Source of the DNA: an uncultured Lachnospira sp.
GTDB lineage: Bacteria > Bacillota > Clostridia > Lachnospirales > Lachnospiraceae
Assembly: GCA_934343805.1 (NCBI GenBank)
Contig: CAKRIN010000002.1
Span: 62,001-126,000, forward strand
DNA: 64,000 nt
Reading direction: 5' to 3'
This document shows, piece by piece, positions 55,046 through 63,482 of the stretch. Every line of letters begins with the position of its first letter. Positions within the stretch are counted from its first letter, which is position 1. The position numbers and the translations under genes were made by a program. The notes beneath the pieces were generated by a model. That model was given only the letters and a program-made list of their open reading frames with translations. It was not told the DNA's origin and ran no database searches.

Positions 55046-56255
55046 ATATATTTTCCCTGTTAAGCTCATAAGTTTCTATCGGCTTTCTTACCACTCTGTA
55101 TCCGTTCTTTCCGGAATACATAACAACCGCCGGCATACGTCTGCTAAGGAAAAGATATATGCCTTCTGTAACTGAGTATGCACCAATGTTATAAAATGCT
55201 ATCATATCTCCTATTGCTGCATCCTTAAGCTCAAGGTTCTTAACTATCACATCTCCAACTGTACACAGTGAACCGCATATATGAAACGGCTGCAGTCCTG
55301 ACGCATAGCTCTCTGCTGGATCTTCTTCGTCCATCCGTATGAATTCACATCTTGGCTTTTTCATTGCCATTGCCTGTCCATAATAATTAATATGATTAAT
55401 TCCACTGTCTATTATTGCATAGCGTGTTGTGTCATTCATCTTCATATCCACAATCCTGCTGATAAGGACACCACATGTTGCAGCTATATATCTTCCCATC
55501 TCAAGAGTAACCTGGTACTGTTCAGACATTTCCTTAATAATACCCGCAAATTCTTCAAGTTCGTCAAAGTTATTATTAAGCGCATCACAATGGTCATTAA
55601 CAAAGTAATCCACTGACAGCCCCGGACCATACTCTATCTCTTTTAATTTCAGTCCATGTTCTGCCTCGCATGTATGTGCTATTCCACGGAGCCATACAAC
55701 CTCTGACTCTATATGGCTCATTTTCTTCTTCTGTGTTCCTGAATAGCACTGGATTCCTTCTATCACAACCCCCTGGTATTCATCCTTCTTATCAGCAATC
55801 TCATATATCTGACGTTCATTAATGCCAAACTGGTTGCCGCTCGTAACCCTTAACAGAACCTTAACCCTGATTCCACACTCAATTGCACATGTATTAATAA
55901 GATTAAGCTGATTAACAGATTCAACTGTATATATGCCGGCAGCACCTGTCTTCATGCTGTAAAGTATATCCTTTTTTTCTTTATTAACACCTGAAAGAAC
56001 TATCTTTTCTCTTGAAATTCCTTCTTTTTCGCATATTGCGAATTCCCCAGGTGAACATACTTCGAACTTATCAAGCTTTTTATCAAGCACTCTTACAAGA
56101 AATGGATTGGCTTTCATGGCATAACACACAGTCACCCCACATCCAAGAATACTCTCAATCTTATCCACACGTTCACATAACTCATCTGTATCAAACACAT
56201 ATGTTGGTGTCCCAATCTGTGTTCCTATGTTCTTAAGTTCATTACTAGTTATCAT
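55038..56255 (-). CDS. Type III PLP-dependent decarboxylase (DapDC/BtrK-like)
   Basis: The 405-residue enzyme has the alanine-racemase-fold decarboxylase pattern: CYAMKANP with PLP lysine Lys48, a GPGL phosphate loop, EMGRYIAATCG, and FHICGSLCTVGDV with the cysteine that crosses the dimer interface, then GAYSVTEGI. It resembles BtrK and the decarboxylases paired with AMP-ligases in exosortase loci more than LysA. GGAGG six bases before 56255 sets the start, which overlaps the ligase end by 11 bases. It may decarboxylate the amino acid while bound to the carrier protein; this is inference. Confidence 0.85.
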   Translation of the reverse strand: MITSNELKNIGTQIGTPTYVFDTDELCERVDKIESILGCGVTVCYAMKANPFLVRVLDKKLDKFEVCSPGEFAICEKEGISREKIVLSGVNKEKKDILYSMKTGAAGIYTVESVNQLNLINTCAIECGIRVKVLLRVTSGNQFGINERQIYEIADKKDEYQGVVIEGIQCYSGTQKKKMSHIESEVVWLRGIAHTCEAEHGLKLKEIEYGPGLSVDYFVNDHCDALNNNFDELEEFAGIIKEMSEQYQVTLEMGRYIAATCGVLISRIVDMKMNDTTRYAIIDSGINHINYYGQAMAMKKPRCEFIRMDEEDPAESYASGLQPFHICGSLCTVGDVIVKNLELKDAAIGDMIAFYNIGAYSVTEGIYLFLSRRMPAVVMYSGKNGYRVVRKPIETYELNRENIYD

Positions 56256-57825
56256 GTGCCGCCTCCTGTTCTCTATATATCTCCATAAGCGCCTTTCGGT
56301 CAATCTTTCCATTCTTGGTTATCGGCATTGCTTCTACCTTAACAAACACATTTGGTATCATCCACTGTGGAACCTTATCCTTTAATCCATGTCTTACAGC
56401 TTTGCGGTCTAATTCCGGTATTCCTGCCTCAAAAAATCCAATTATCTTATTCTCATCAGTATCAAATATGCAGCAGCTCCTTACAAGACCTTCTATTGCA
56501 TTCATGGCTGTCTCTATCTCTCCCAGCTCTATTCTGTGTCCCATGTGCTTTATCTGGAAATCCTTTCTTGAAGAGAAGAAAAGTTCGCCATTCTCACTAT
56601 AATATCCAAGATCTCCTGTCCTGTATATTGTCTCTAGATACCTGTCATTAAGCGGATTCTGGACAAATGCTTCCCCTGTTTTTTCCGGGTTCTTAAGATA
56701 TCCCATTGTTACCGCTGTTCCTGATACACATATTTCTCCTGTAACCCCCGGTCTGTCTGCCCCGACAAGCTTGTCATCCTCATCAAGAAGAAATACTTTC
56801 TCATTAGGAAATGCTTTTCCCATAGGAAGCTTTTCATCCAGCCCAAACTGCCTGTCTATAACATAATATGTACAGTTGCAGGTTATCTCTGTTGGTCCGT
56901 ACAGATTAACAAATGTTGCATCCGGATACTGCTCTCTCCATGCATTAAGATGCTTTATTGGCATAACCTCTCCAGAAAACATTATCTTCTTCAGGCTTCC
57001 CGGTCTCTTATAATCAAAGCCATTAAGAGTTGTCACTATACATAACGCAGACACTGCCCATATAAGAGTTGTCACATTTCTGTCATCCAGAAAGTCTAAC
57101 AGCTTAGTCGGAAATGAAAAGAACTTCTTAGGTATAATCTGTAATGTTGCCCCCGTCTTTAATGCAGAATATATATCCTTAACCGACACATCAAAGTCAA
57201 ATGGTGCCTGATTACCGATTACATCAGTCTCATTCACTCCAAGTTCTCTTGTAAAACAATCTATAAAGTCTATTGTTGAGCGGTGATTAACAATTACTCC
57301 CTTTGGAACGCCTGTTGAACCAGATGTAAATATCGCATAAAGCGGATCAATATCCATTGCCTGCTCCCTTATTGCCACAAGCCTGTCCTCTGTATTTCGA
57401 ACTCTGTCCTCATCAGCATAATACTGCTCCTCATTCTCAAGAATAGATTCCAGATTAATTATCTCCCCTGCGAATCCAAGCTTTGCAGCCTTTGCTTCTG
57501 ACTTATTATCCACTATCAGTATTCTTGCATCCAGTGTATTAAGTATCATCTCTACTCTTTCAGCCGGATGTGTCGTATCAAGCATACAGTAATATCCGCC
57601 TGCGTACACAATTCCCATAAAAAGAGCCAGCGTATTGCACGATTTATCCATATACACAGGAATGCCCTCAGTATGTCCAATCTTATCCACAAGCACTCCT
57701 GCTATATACTTAGCCCTGCTTACTAACTGTCCATATGTCAGTTCATTTGTTTCATCTGCACAGGCAGTTTTATCTTTATATTTCTTTTCTGATTCCTCAA
57801 GATAATCCAATACACTCTTTGTCAT
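56245..57825 (-). CDS. Amino acid adenylation enzyme (DltA-like AMP-forming ligase)
   Basis: The 526-residue stand-alone adenylation domain shows the core motifs: A3 FTSGSTGVPKG (166-176), A4 FDFDVSV with Asp212, A5 NLYGPTE, A7 YRTGDLG, A8 GHRIELGEIE and A10 NGKIDRKAL with the catalytic Lys. Asp212 would bind the substrate amine, so the substrate is an amino acid. It should load the carrier protein at 53644. It follows GtrA by 34 bases and is coupled to the decarboxylase by overlap. GAGG sets the ATG at 57825. D-alanine cannot be assumed as substrate. Confidence 0.88.
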   Translation of the reverse strand: MTKSVLDYLEESEKKYKDKTACADETNELTYGQLVSRAKYIAGVLVDKIGHTEGIPVYMDKSCNTLALFMGIVYAGGYYCMLDTTHPAERVEMILNTLDARILIVDNKSEAKAAKLGFAGEIINLESILENEEQYYADEDRVRNTEDRLVAIREQAMDIDPLYAIFTSGSTGVPKGVIVNHRSTIDFIDCFTRELGVNETDVIGNQAPFDFDVSVKDIYSALKTGATLQIIPKKFFSFPTKLLDFLDDRNVTTLIWAVSALCIVTTLNGFDYKRPGSLKKIMFSGEVMPIKHLNAWREQYPDATFVNLYGPTEITCNCTYYVIDRQFGLDEKLPMGKAFPNEKVFLLDEDDKLVGADRPGVTGEICVSGTAVTMGYLKNPEKTGEAFVQNPLNDRYLETIYRTGDLGYYSENGELFFSSRKDFQIKHMGHRIELGEIETAMNAIEGLVRSCCIFDTDENKIIGFFEAGIPELDRKAVRHGLKDKVPQWMIPNVFVKVEAMPITKNGKIDRKALMEIYREQEAAHDN

Positions 57826-57859
57826 AACACGCCTCATTTCTTAAAGTTTTATCACATAT

Positions 57860-58348
57860 TTACTTTTCTTTTTTAAATACAATAAGTTTGCTTATTACAT
57901 AATTAAGTATCATTACTATAATCTGCGCTATAAGCTTCACTATCATGCTGTTAAAATGTAATAATGTAATGAATACAAGTAATATAATTTCTTCAATTAT
58001 CAGTGTTGTTACACGGCCACTTGCAAATGATACCATCTGCCTCAAAAAATCCTGTACTGTCTTGGTCGGCGCTGCAAACACCCAGATTCTGTTAGTAAAG
58101 AATGCAAACAGAACTGCAAGGATCCATGATATAACATTGGCAATAAGCTCATTCATGCCACACGCAACATTAAAGAATGCATATGATCCAATACTTACCA
58201 CAGTTGTAAGTCCGCCAAAAAATATATACAGAAGCACTTCCTTATACTTCTTATATAATGGCTCGAAAACCCTGAGTCCCGGCAAATGCATTATCTTATC
58301 AAATATGTCCGGCTTATCTGTCATCTTATCATCTACGTTATTGTTCAT
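57860..58348 (-). CDS. GtrA-like membrane protein
   Basis: The 162-residue protein has four helices with the GtrA motifs FFGGLTTVVSIGSYAF, NVISWILAVLFAFFTNRIWVF and a C-terminal NYVISKLIVFK. GtrA-like proteins are thought to help move undecaprenyl-linked sugars across the membrane. First gene of the dlt-like transcript, with GAGAGG before the ATG and a good promoter upstream. Confidence 0.88.
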   Translation of the reverse strand: MNNNVDDKMTDKPDIFDKIMHLPGLRVFEPLYKKYKEVLLYIFFGGLTTVVSIGSYAFFNVACGMNELIANVISWILAVLFAFFTNRIWVFAAPTKTVQDFLRQMVSFASGRVTTLIIEEIILLVFITLLHFNSMIVKLIAQIIVMILNYVISKLIVFKKEK

Positions 58349-58405
58349 AATTACCTCTCGTATTTTCTCACAGCACTATTATTGCCATGTCTTTTTTAAA
58401 ATGCC

Positions 58406-58434
58406 ATTATATTTTATACTTTAATCACACGCAA
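58406..58434 (-). promoter_or_regulatory. Promoter of the GtrA/dlt-like operon
   Basis: On the minus strand TTGCGT (58429-58434) and TATAAT (58406-58411) are 17 bases apart. It lies between a strong terminator and the GtrA gene, so this operon is separately transcribed. Confidence 0.65.
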
Positions 58435-58466
58435 ATCAATATCAAATGTATATTGATTCTTCTACC

Positions 58467-58523
58467 AAAAAATCCCGCACGACAGTCCCATCTTCATAAG
58501 GGGATGCGGCTGTCGTGCGGGAT
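58467..58523 (-). terminator. Terminator after the small membrane protein gene
   Basis: A 14-bp perfect GC-rich stem (58472-58485 with 58510-58523) is followed on the minus strand by TTTTTTGG. It ends the fusion-protein operon. Confidence 0.92.
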
Positions 58524-58545
58524 AGCTAATTATTCTTCTGTTATA

Positions 58546-58767
58546 TTACTTAGCTTCGTCATTGATAACAATATCGTCTGACTCAACTTCCTTGTTTCTG
58601 TTTTCATCTATTCCAAGCTTGTTGTTAAGCTTCTTCTTTGCCTTTCTTAAGTAAATTCCAAGAAAAGCTCCTACAGCTATAACAACACCGGCAATTGCCT
58701 GTATTGCATATGTCATAACAGATGGATCGATATATCCTGCTACATTAAGATTTAAAAGTGTTATCAT
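58546..58767 (-). CDS. Small single-pass membrane protein of unknown function
   Basis: I do not recognise this 73-residue protein. Residues 19-39 form one membrane helix with a Gly/Ala face (AIAGVVIAVGAFLGIYL), followed by a Lys-rich stretch and an acidic tail. GGAG lies eight bases before the ATG. It is 21 bases after the nucleotidyltransferase-PLP fusion gene and just before a strong terminator. A real product is supported by the site and its place in the operon. It could be a scaffold or regulator of the neighbouring membrane-bound transferase. Confidence 0.75.
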   Translation of the reverse strand: MITLLNLNVAGYIDPSVMTYAIQAIAGVVIAVGAFLGIYLRKAKKKLNNKLGIDENRNKEVESDDIVINDEAK

Positions 58768-58788
58768 TGTTATTCTCCTTTTGTTTAA

Positions 58789-60600
58789 TTAATATAATTC
58801 TTTTTTCAGTGCCTCAATCATCTTGTCATTGTCAATATTATTTCTGATTGCGATTCGTATATATTGTTTACCATCATGCACCTTATTTGTCAAATCCTTT
58901 ATAAGAAGGTAATGATTCTTAAACAGCCTTATCATAAGTTCCTTAGAAGTCATGCCATTAGTAACTTCTATCATGAAATAATTAGCTTGTGAAGGAATAA
59001 CCCTTATCCCATCAAGTTCATTGAGTAATGCATGAAATCTCTTTCTTTCCTCCCTGAACTTCTTCATCGCAGCTGCGTAATCTTTTTTATACTTTTCTGC
59101 TATCTGAAGATAATACTCGCCAATTGAATTAATATTCCAGATTGCAACATCCTTTTTGATTGTTTCAATTGCCTCCACATTACCTGATGCAAGTATTCCA
59201 AGTCTGATCCCTGGTACACCATAGGATTTGGAAATACTCTTCATTACATAAAGATACTGGTGCGAAGCCAGAAGCTGCTGATCAACTAAAGAATTATCCG
59301 GCTCATCTGCAAAATCCGCAAATGATTCATCTACAACGAGTTTTATCCTGTTACTCTCAGCCCATTCTGCAATCTTTAAGACTTCATCCTTCTTCATGTA
59401 ACTTCCAGATGGATTATCCGGGTTAATGATAATAAGATTATCTACCTTATTACTGCTAAAAAAGCTTATCAGCTCATCTGCTGTGTATGTATAATCATCA
59501 TTAGATGGTGTAAACACTACTTGATCCTTTAATGGATATCTGTTAGGATACTCCTCAAATGTAGGTCTGATCACTCCCGTCTTTCCTGTAAAGCTCTCCA
59601 TCAGCGATTTTATAAGTTCCGCTGCACCATTTCCAACAACAATATTGTCCTTGTGAACACCAAAATTCTTTGCCGCAAGTAATGAATTAACGCCCATTCC
59701 AGAAGGATATTCTGTAAGCAGGGTATCAAAGCTCGCCTTTAATTCCTCCTTAAGTCTCTTTGGTGGATAATACGGATTGACAAGATAACAGTAATCAAGC
59801 AGTCCCGGATATCTCCAGAATCCTCCATAGCGCTTATGCATAAGTTCTATTCTTATTTCATCATCTGGTGCAAAAAGTGTAGTCGCAATATCAAGATCCT
59901 GTTCATCATCTATCTCATACCACTTCTGGCCTGACAATCTTAAACCTTTGATTTCTGGTGAATCAAGCATTGTAATAACTCTCAGCACCTGCTCATAGTA
60001 TTCATTTTCACCAAGAGCGCTGCAGTATGCCTCAAGGAAAGGAACATATATATCCTGTGAAAAATGCTTACTAAACTTATAAATATTAACTGTCTTATAG
60101 TATTCTTCTCTTTCCTTGTAATCAAAGCTCTTACCTGGAACAAATGCGACTATATTGTCATACTCATCAAGCTTGACGCAGGTTCCATCCATCCAGCTTT
60201 CATACTTATCTACCATTGCAAGTGTATCTCTTGGGTCCTGTACAAGTGCTTCTATAGCTGATTCTTCAATAATAACATCAGACTCAAAAAGAAGCGTATC
60301 TTCTTCAACAAGGTAGTTTTTAGCAAGTGCCAGTGAATATATATTATTAGTCTTATCATATACCGCATTATCAACATATGCTATTGGCGTATTGATTCCA
60401 AGTGTCGCTATGTAATCTATAAGTTTCTTTCCTTCATATCCGACAACTATAACAATTCTTGAAAGATGCTGTCTGTCCAGCTGATGAAGAAGTCTGTCAA
60501 TAAGCGATACTCCATTAACCTTTACCATACATTTGGTATTATTCTGGGTAAGCTCTTTAAGACGCTTTCCCATTCCTGCTGCTAAAATAATTGCCTGCAT
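58789..60600 (-). CDS. Fusion of a nucleotidyltransferase and a CobD/HisC-like PLP enzyme
   Basis: The 603-residue protein joins two enzymes. Residues 1-235 are a LicC-type NTP transferase (AAGMGKRLKELT, KCMVKVNG, FESDVI). Residues 255-603 are a fold-type I aminotransferase-like enzyme of the HisC/CobD group: VVGNGAAELI, INPDNPSGS, VVDESF with Asp424, SKSYG with PLP lysine Lys458, and Arg466 in GIRLG. LicC-type domains make CDP-choline or related activated groups. CobD-group enzymes can decarboxylate phospho-threonine or phospho-serine, so the fusion might make phosphoethanolamine and then CDP-ethanolamine. A transaminase role, as in PntC-AEP transaminase fusions, is the alternative. GGAGGGG precedes the ATG. 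Confidence 0.85.
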   Translation of the reverse strand: MQAIILAAGMGKRLKELTQNNTKCMVKVNGVSLIDRLLHQLDRQHLSRIVIVVGYEGKKLIDYIATLGINTPIAYVDNAVYDKTNNIYSLALAKNYLVEEDTLLFESDVIIEESAIEALVQDPRDTLAMVDKYESWMDGTCVKLDEYDNIVAFVPGKSFDYKEREEYYKTVNIYKFSKHFSQDIYVPFLEAYCSALGENEYYEQVLRVITMLDSPEIKGLRLSGQKWYEIDDEQDLDIATTLFAPDDEIRIELMHKRYGGFWRYPGLLDYCYLVNPYYPPKRLKEELKASFDTLLTEYPSGMGVNSLLAAKNFGVHKDNIVVGNGAAELIKSLMESFTGKTGVIRPTFEEYPNRYPLKDQVVFTPSNDDYTYTADELISFFSSNKVDNLIIINPDNPSGSYMKKDEVLKIAEWAESNRIKLVVDESFADFADEPDNSLVDQQLLASHQYLYVMKSISKSYGVPGIRLGILASGNVEAIETIKKDVAIWNINSIGEYYLQIAEKYKKDYAAAMKKFREERKRFHALLNELDGIRVIPSQANYFMIEVTNGMTSKELMIRLFKNHYLLIKDLTNKVHDGKQYIRIAIRNNIDNDKMIEALKKELY

Positions 60601-60627
60601 AACATCCCCTCCTATGCAATAATCACA

Positions 60628-62532
60628 TTAGTTATCCTGTCCCTTATGTTTCTTAATAGCCTTCTGAATCTCAGAAATAATGTATTTTCCTCCAACTTCA
60701 GCACTATTACCAAGATTATACACATATTCATTGACAAATTCATCAATCTTAGTCTTATATTCTTCCGAACTATTAAGCATCTGTTCTACAGTATCCGCTG
60801 TTTTATCTATTTCATCGAGTTTTAACACTCTTCCTATCTCATATCTCATCCATATATTAAGAGGTTCAATATCTATCTTCTTATATTCCGGATTCATGAT
60901 TTTCATAGGTGTATCTATGAAAAGTACTGGTTTACATGTTGTATATGCATACTCATATGCAATACCCGACCAGTCAGTTATCATAAGATCTGCCTCAAAT
61001 ACTGTACTGTTAGACGAGAAATCTGTCTGTATTTCTATATCTTTATCGTTTCTGTATCTTTCCTTAAGTCCTTCCATTTTCTCTGGCATGTGTCTTACAT
61101 GCTGTGGATGTGGTCTTACTGTTATCTTATATCCATGTCCTTTAAGATTATCAAGAATATCCTCCAGACAACTGTCCACGATATTATCCTTCTGCCAAGA
61201 TGGAGCTATAAGAATTGTCTTCTGCTCATTTTCTTTCTTAGGCATATTCTTATAATCAGCTTTCATCTCATCTAATAGTGGATATCCACACTCCACAAGT
61301 TCTTTCTTAGGAAGACCATATACCTGCTCAGTCTTCTCTATTTCCTCTTTCTGTACCTTTCCTGCACACAATACAGAATCATAATGATCCATTGAGCCTG
61401 TTCTCATTGTCATATTAAGACTGTCCATACCATGTGGAATATACACATAATTAATATCTTTTCTTATATAACTTCTCTTAATATGGAAGTTCTCAATATC
61501 TGGCATAGTCATAACAACTACATCAGCATCCATCTTCATCATAAGGGTTATAAGTCTTTTCTCCCCTATGTAATATGGCTTAATTCTGCTTTCGCTCTTA
61601 GCTATATCAAATATCTGGTCCTTAGGATCACTTGTAATATAATGAATTGTTATATTAGTAGTTTTCAGAATATATTCAATAATTCCTTTAAAGTACTTAT
61701 AGAATCCTGAACTCTCTGAATAGAACACAAGATGCTTGTTAACAACTGAGAAGAACTGCTTGTAATCAGCCTTTTCTCTCTTAACATCTTCCTTATCTCT
61801 CTTACCCTTCTTAGTTCCAAGTGCCTCTATTTCAGCAAGTTCCTTCTTAGTCTCTTCAAGCGCCTCATAATCAACATAGTTCTTAGGATTAATAGCCCAG
61901 TTAAGAAGATATAACTGCAATATCGCAAACAGATTACTTGCTGTCCAGTAAAGTGCAACACCTGCATATACAAAACATCCAAGGTAAAGTGAAAGTCCTA
62001 CTGAGAATATCATCATTCCATACTTGTTAAGCTTACTCTGCTCAGCCTGCAATACATTACTTGCATTCTGTGCAACACACAGAAGCCATGCTGACACACC
62101 TGCAATTACAGGAGTTATTATTGACATTCCCCACTGCTTGGTTGTTATCCATGTAAGGTCATAACCAAAGAAATTCATATTAGCAACGCCATCATTAATT
62201 CCATCCTTAATAACAGCCACAACTCCAAGCAGCAATACTATCTGAATAACAAGCGGTATAAGCGATGCCAGTGGATTATACTTTTCTTTCTTATAAAGCT
62301 TAGACTGCTCTTCTGCAATCTCATCCTTATCCCCGTAATGTTTGATAAGAATCCTGTTAATATCAGGCTGCATCTTAACCATCTTGATTGAATTCTTCTG
62401 AACCCAGATAGATACTGGAAGAAGAACAATCTTACTGATTAATGTAAATAAAATGATTGCTAGTCCATAGTCATGTAACAACTTATAACAAAAGTTCATC
62501 ACATACCCCAATGCTGTAGACAATATTTCCAT
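60628..62532 (-). CDS. Fusion of YidC/Oxa1 insertase domain and CDP-glycerol glycerophosphotransferase (TagB-like)
   Basis: The 634-residue protein has an N-terminal YidC/Oxa1 domain (about 1-220): GLAIILFTLISKIVLLPVS, a KMQPDI amphipathic segment, NPLASLIPLVIQ and LYWTASNLFAILQ. The groove position normally Arg is Lys34. A charged linker (225-265) leads to a TagB/TagF-type domain (about 270-625) with YIPHGMDSL, CGYPLLDEM, LIAPSW, VRPHPQH and DLMITDWSGIAYEYA. The start at 62532 has GAGG six bases upstream; an in-frame ATG at 62544 lies before it. It heads the operon. It may tie polyol-phosphate transfer to the membrane, or use the YidC fold as an anchor or lipid-handling channel; both are inference. 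Confidence 0.9.
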   Translation of the reverse strand: MEILSTALGYVMNFCYKLLHDYGLAIILFTLISKIVLLPVSIWVQKNSIKMVKMQPDINRILIKHYGDKDEIAEEQSKLYKKEKYNPLASLIPLVIQIVLLLGVVAVIKDGINDGVANMNFFGYDLTWITTKQWGMSIITPVIAGVSAWLLCVAQNASNVLQAEQSKLNKYGMMIFSVGLSLYLGCFVYAGVALYWTASNLFAILQLYLLNWAINPKNYVDYEALEETKKELAEIEALGTKKGKRDKEDVKREKADYKQFFSVVNKHLVFYSESSGFYKYFKGIIEYILKTTNITIHYITSDPKDQIFDIAKSESRIKPYYIGEKRLITLMMKMDADVVVMTMPDIENFHIKRSYIRKDINYVYIPHGMDSLNMTMRTGSMDHYDSVLCAGKVQKEEIEKTEQVYGLPKKELVECGYPLLDEMKADYKNMPKKENEQKTILIAPSWQKDNIVDSCLEDILDNLKGHGYKITVRPHPQHVRHMPEKMEGLKERYRNDKDIEIQTDFSSNSTVFEADLMITDWSGIAYEYAYTTCKPVLFIDTPMKIMNPEYKKIDIEPLNIWMRYEIGRVLKLDEIDKTADTVEQMLNSSEEYKTKIDEFVNEYVYNLGNSAEVGGKYIISEIQKAIKKHKGQDN

Positions 62533-62764
62533 AAAAATCCTCATTTCTCTTTCAAAGGTATAATATTAGTGTCATTCTAATCCAACACAATTAGATATCA
62601 TAACACTAATTATTGATTAATGGAAGATATTTTTACATTTTTCATATACAATTTATATACAATTCATACACAACCCGCACACAGTTCATTCTGCCTGGCT
62701 GCTCTCTCCATTTCTCTTCCACTTTTCCCGCTTCTTCCACTTTTCCTGCTTTTCATTTTTGCGT

Positions 62765-63160
62765 AAATTGCGTACTAATCCACTAACTTCTTTTGTTTTC
62801 GTACGCTTCATCTCACCTAATTTCTCTCCTTCATCTTCCATTCCTCCGCAAATTACGTACTGATCCACCATCTTCTCTTGCTTTCGTACGCTTTCCCTCT
62901 CCAATTTCCTCTTCTTCCTCTTCCATTCCTCCATAAATTACGTACTAATCCACCATCTTCTCTTGTTTTCGTACGTTTCTCCTCTCCCAATCCCTCTTCT
63001 TCCTCTTCCATTCCTCCATAAATTACGTACTAATCCACTAACTTCTCTTGCTTTCGTACGCTTCCACTCCCTCTATTCCTCTTCATGCCGGCCTTCCGCT
63101 GCCACTAACACACACAATTGCGTACTGATCCACCATCTTCTCTTGTTTTCGTACGCTTCC
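62765..63160. repeat. Five tandem copies of an approximately 85-bp repeat
   Basis: Copies of a core of about 45 bases start near 62765, 62850, 62936, 63021 and 63115, giving spacings of about 85, 86, 85 and 94. On the plus strand each core begins with CGTACT, continues with (A/G)ATCCAC and CTTCT, and ends with TTTCGTACG, so CGTAC/GTACG form short inverted ends. Between cores is a pyrimidine-rich spacer on the plus strand. The unit is not a multiple of three, so it is not a protein repeat. Function unknown. Confidence 0.85.
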
Positions 63161-63289
63161 TTCCCCACAATTCTTCTTCATCTCCTACAATCCCTCCACA
63201 AGATGCATACCTAAGACAATATTCATCTGTCTCTCCAGCCGCATATACTGCAGTAATATCACTGATACACAGTGTGTATGTATAATTGA

Positions 63290-63379
63290 ACTTATAATAA
63301 GCACTCTGAGAAGTCTCTTCGGATGTTCACAAGATAATGGCACAAATCTTGATGACATTCCTGCTGCCAGCATTAAATT
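63290..63379 (-). pseudogene. Fragment of a LicC-type nucleotidyltransferase N-terminus
   Basis: About 25 residues read LAAGMSSRFVPLS, PKRLLRV, the nucleotide-binding start of sugar/choline-phosphate nucleotidyltransferases, and then lose all similarity. There is no matching body downstream, only the tandem repeat. It lies directly after the terminator of the kinase gene. It looks like a remnant left by duplication or recombination with an intact copy, possibly the region upstream of the kinase beyond the window edge. Confidence 0.55.
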
Positions 63380-63392
63380 TTTTTAAAATCCC

Positions 63393-63444
63393 CCAAAAAA
63401 ATATCGGATCAATTATCTTTCAATAATCAATCCGATATTTCTTA
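63393..63444 (-). terminator. Terminator of the LicA-like kinase gene
   Basis: On the minus strand a hairpin (AAATATCGGAT paired with ATCCGATATTT) is followed by TTTTTTTGGGG, 38 bases past the stop codon. Confidence 0.85.
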
Positions 63445-63482
63445 TAAATTAAATAGCATTAAATAACATTAAATATATTGCA

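Noticed and set aside
60628..62532. Housekeeping YidC gene
   Set aside because: The C-terminal half is a TagB-like transferase, and the usual rpmH-rnpA-jag neighbours are absent.
62686..62934. Open frame on the minus strand across the tandem repeats
   Set aside because: It is a low-complexity Lys/Arg/Glu product of a purine-rich strand, the repeat unit breaks frame, and there is no ribosome site.
62765..63160. CRISPR array
   Set aside because: Repeats are far too long and close together, the spacers between cores are similar to one another, and there are no cas genes.
62765..63160. DnaA-box cluster or origin (TAATCCAC/TGATCCAC in each repeat)
   Set aside because: Each site has at least two differences from TTATCCACA, and there is no dnaA, dnaN or AT-rich unwinding region nearby.
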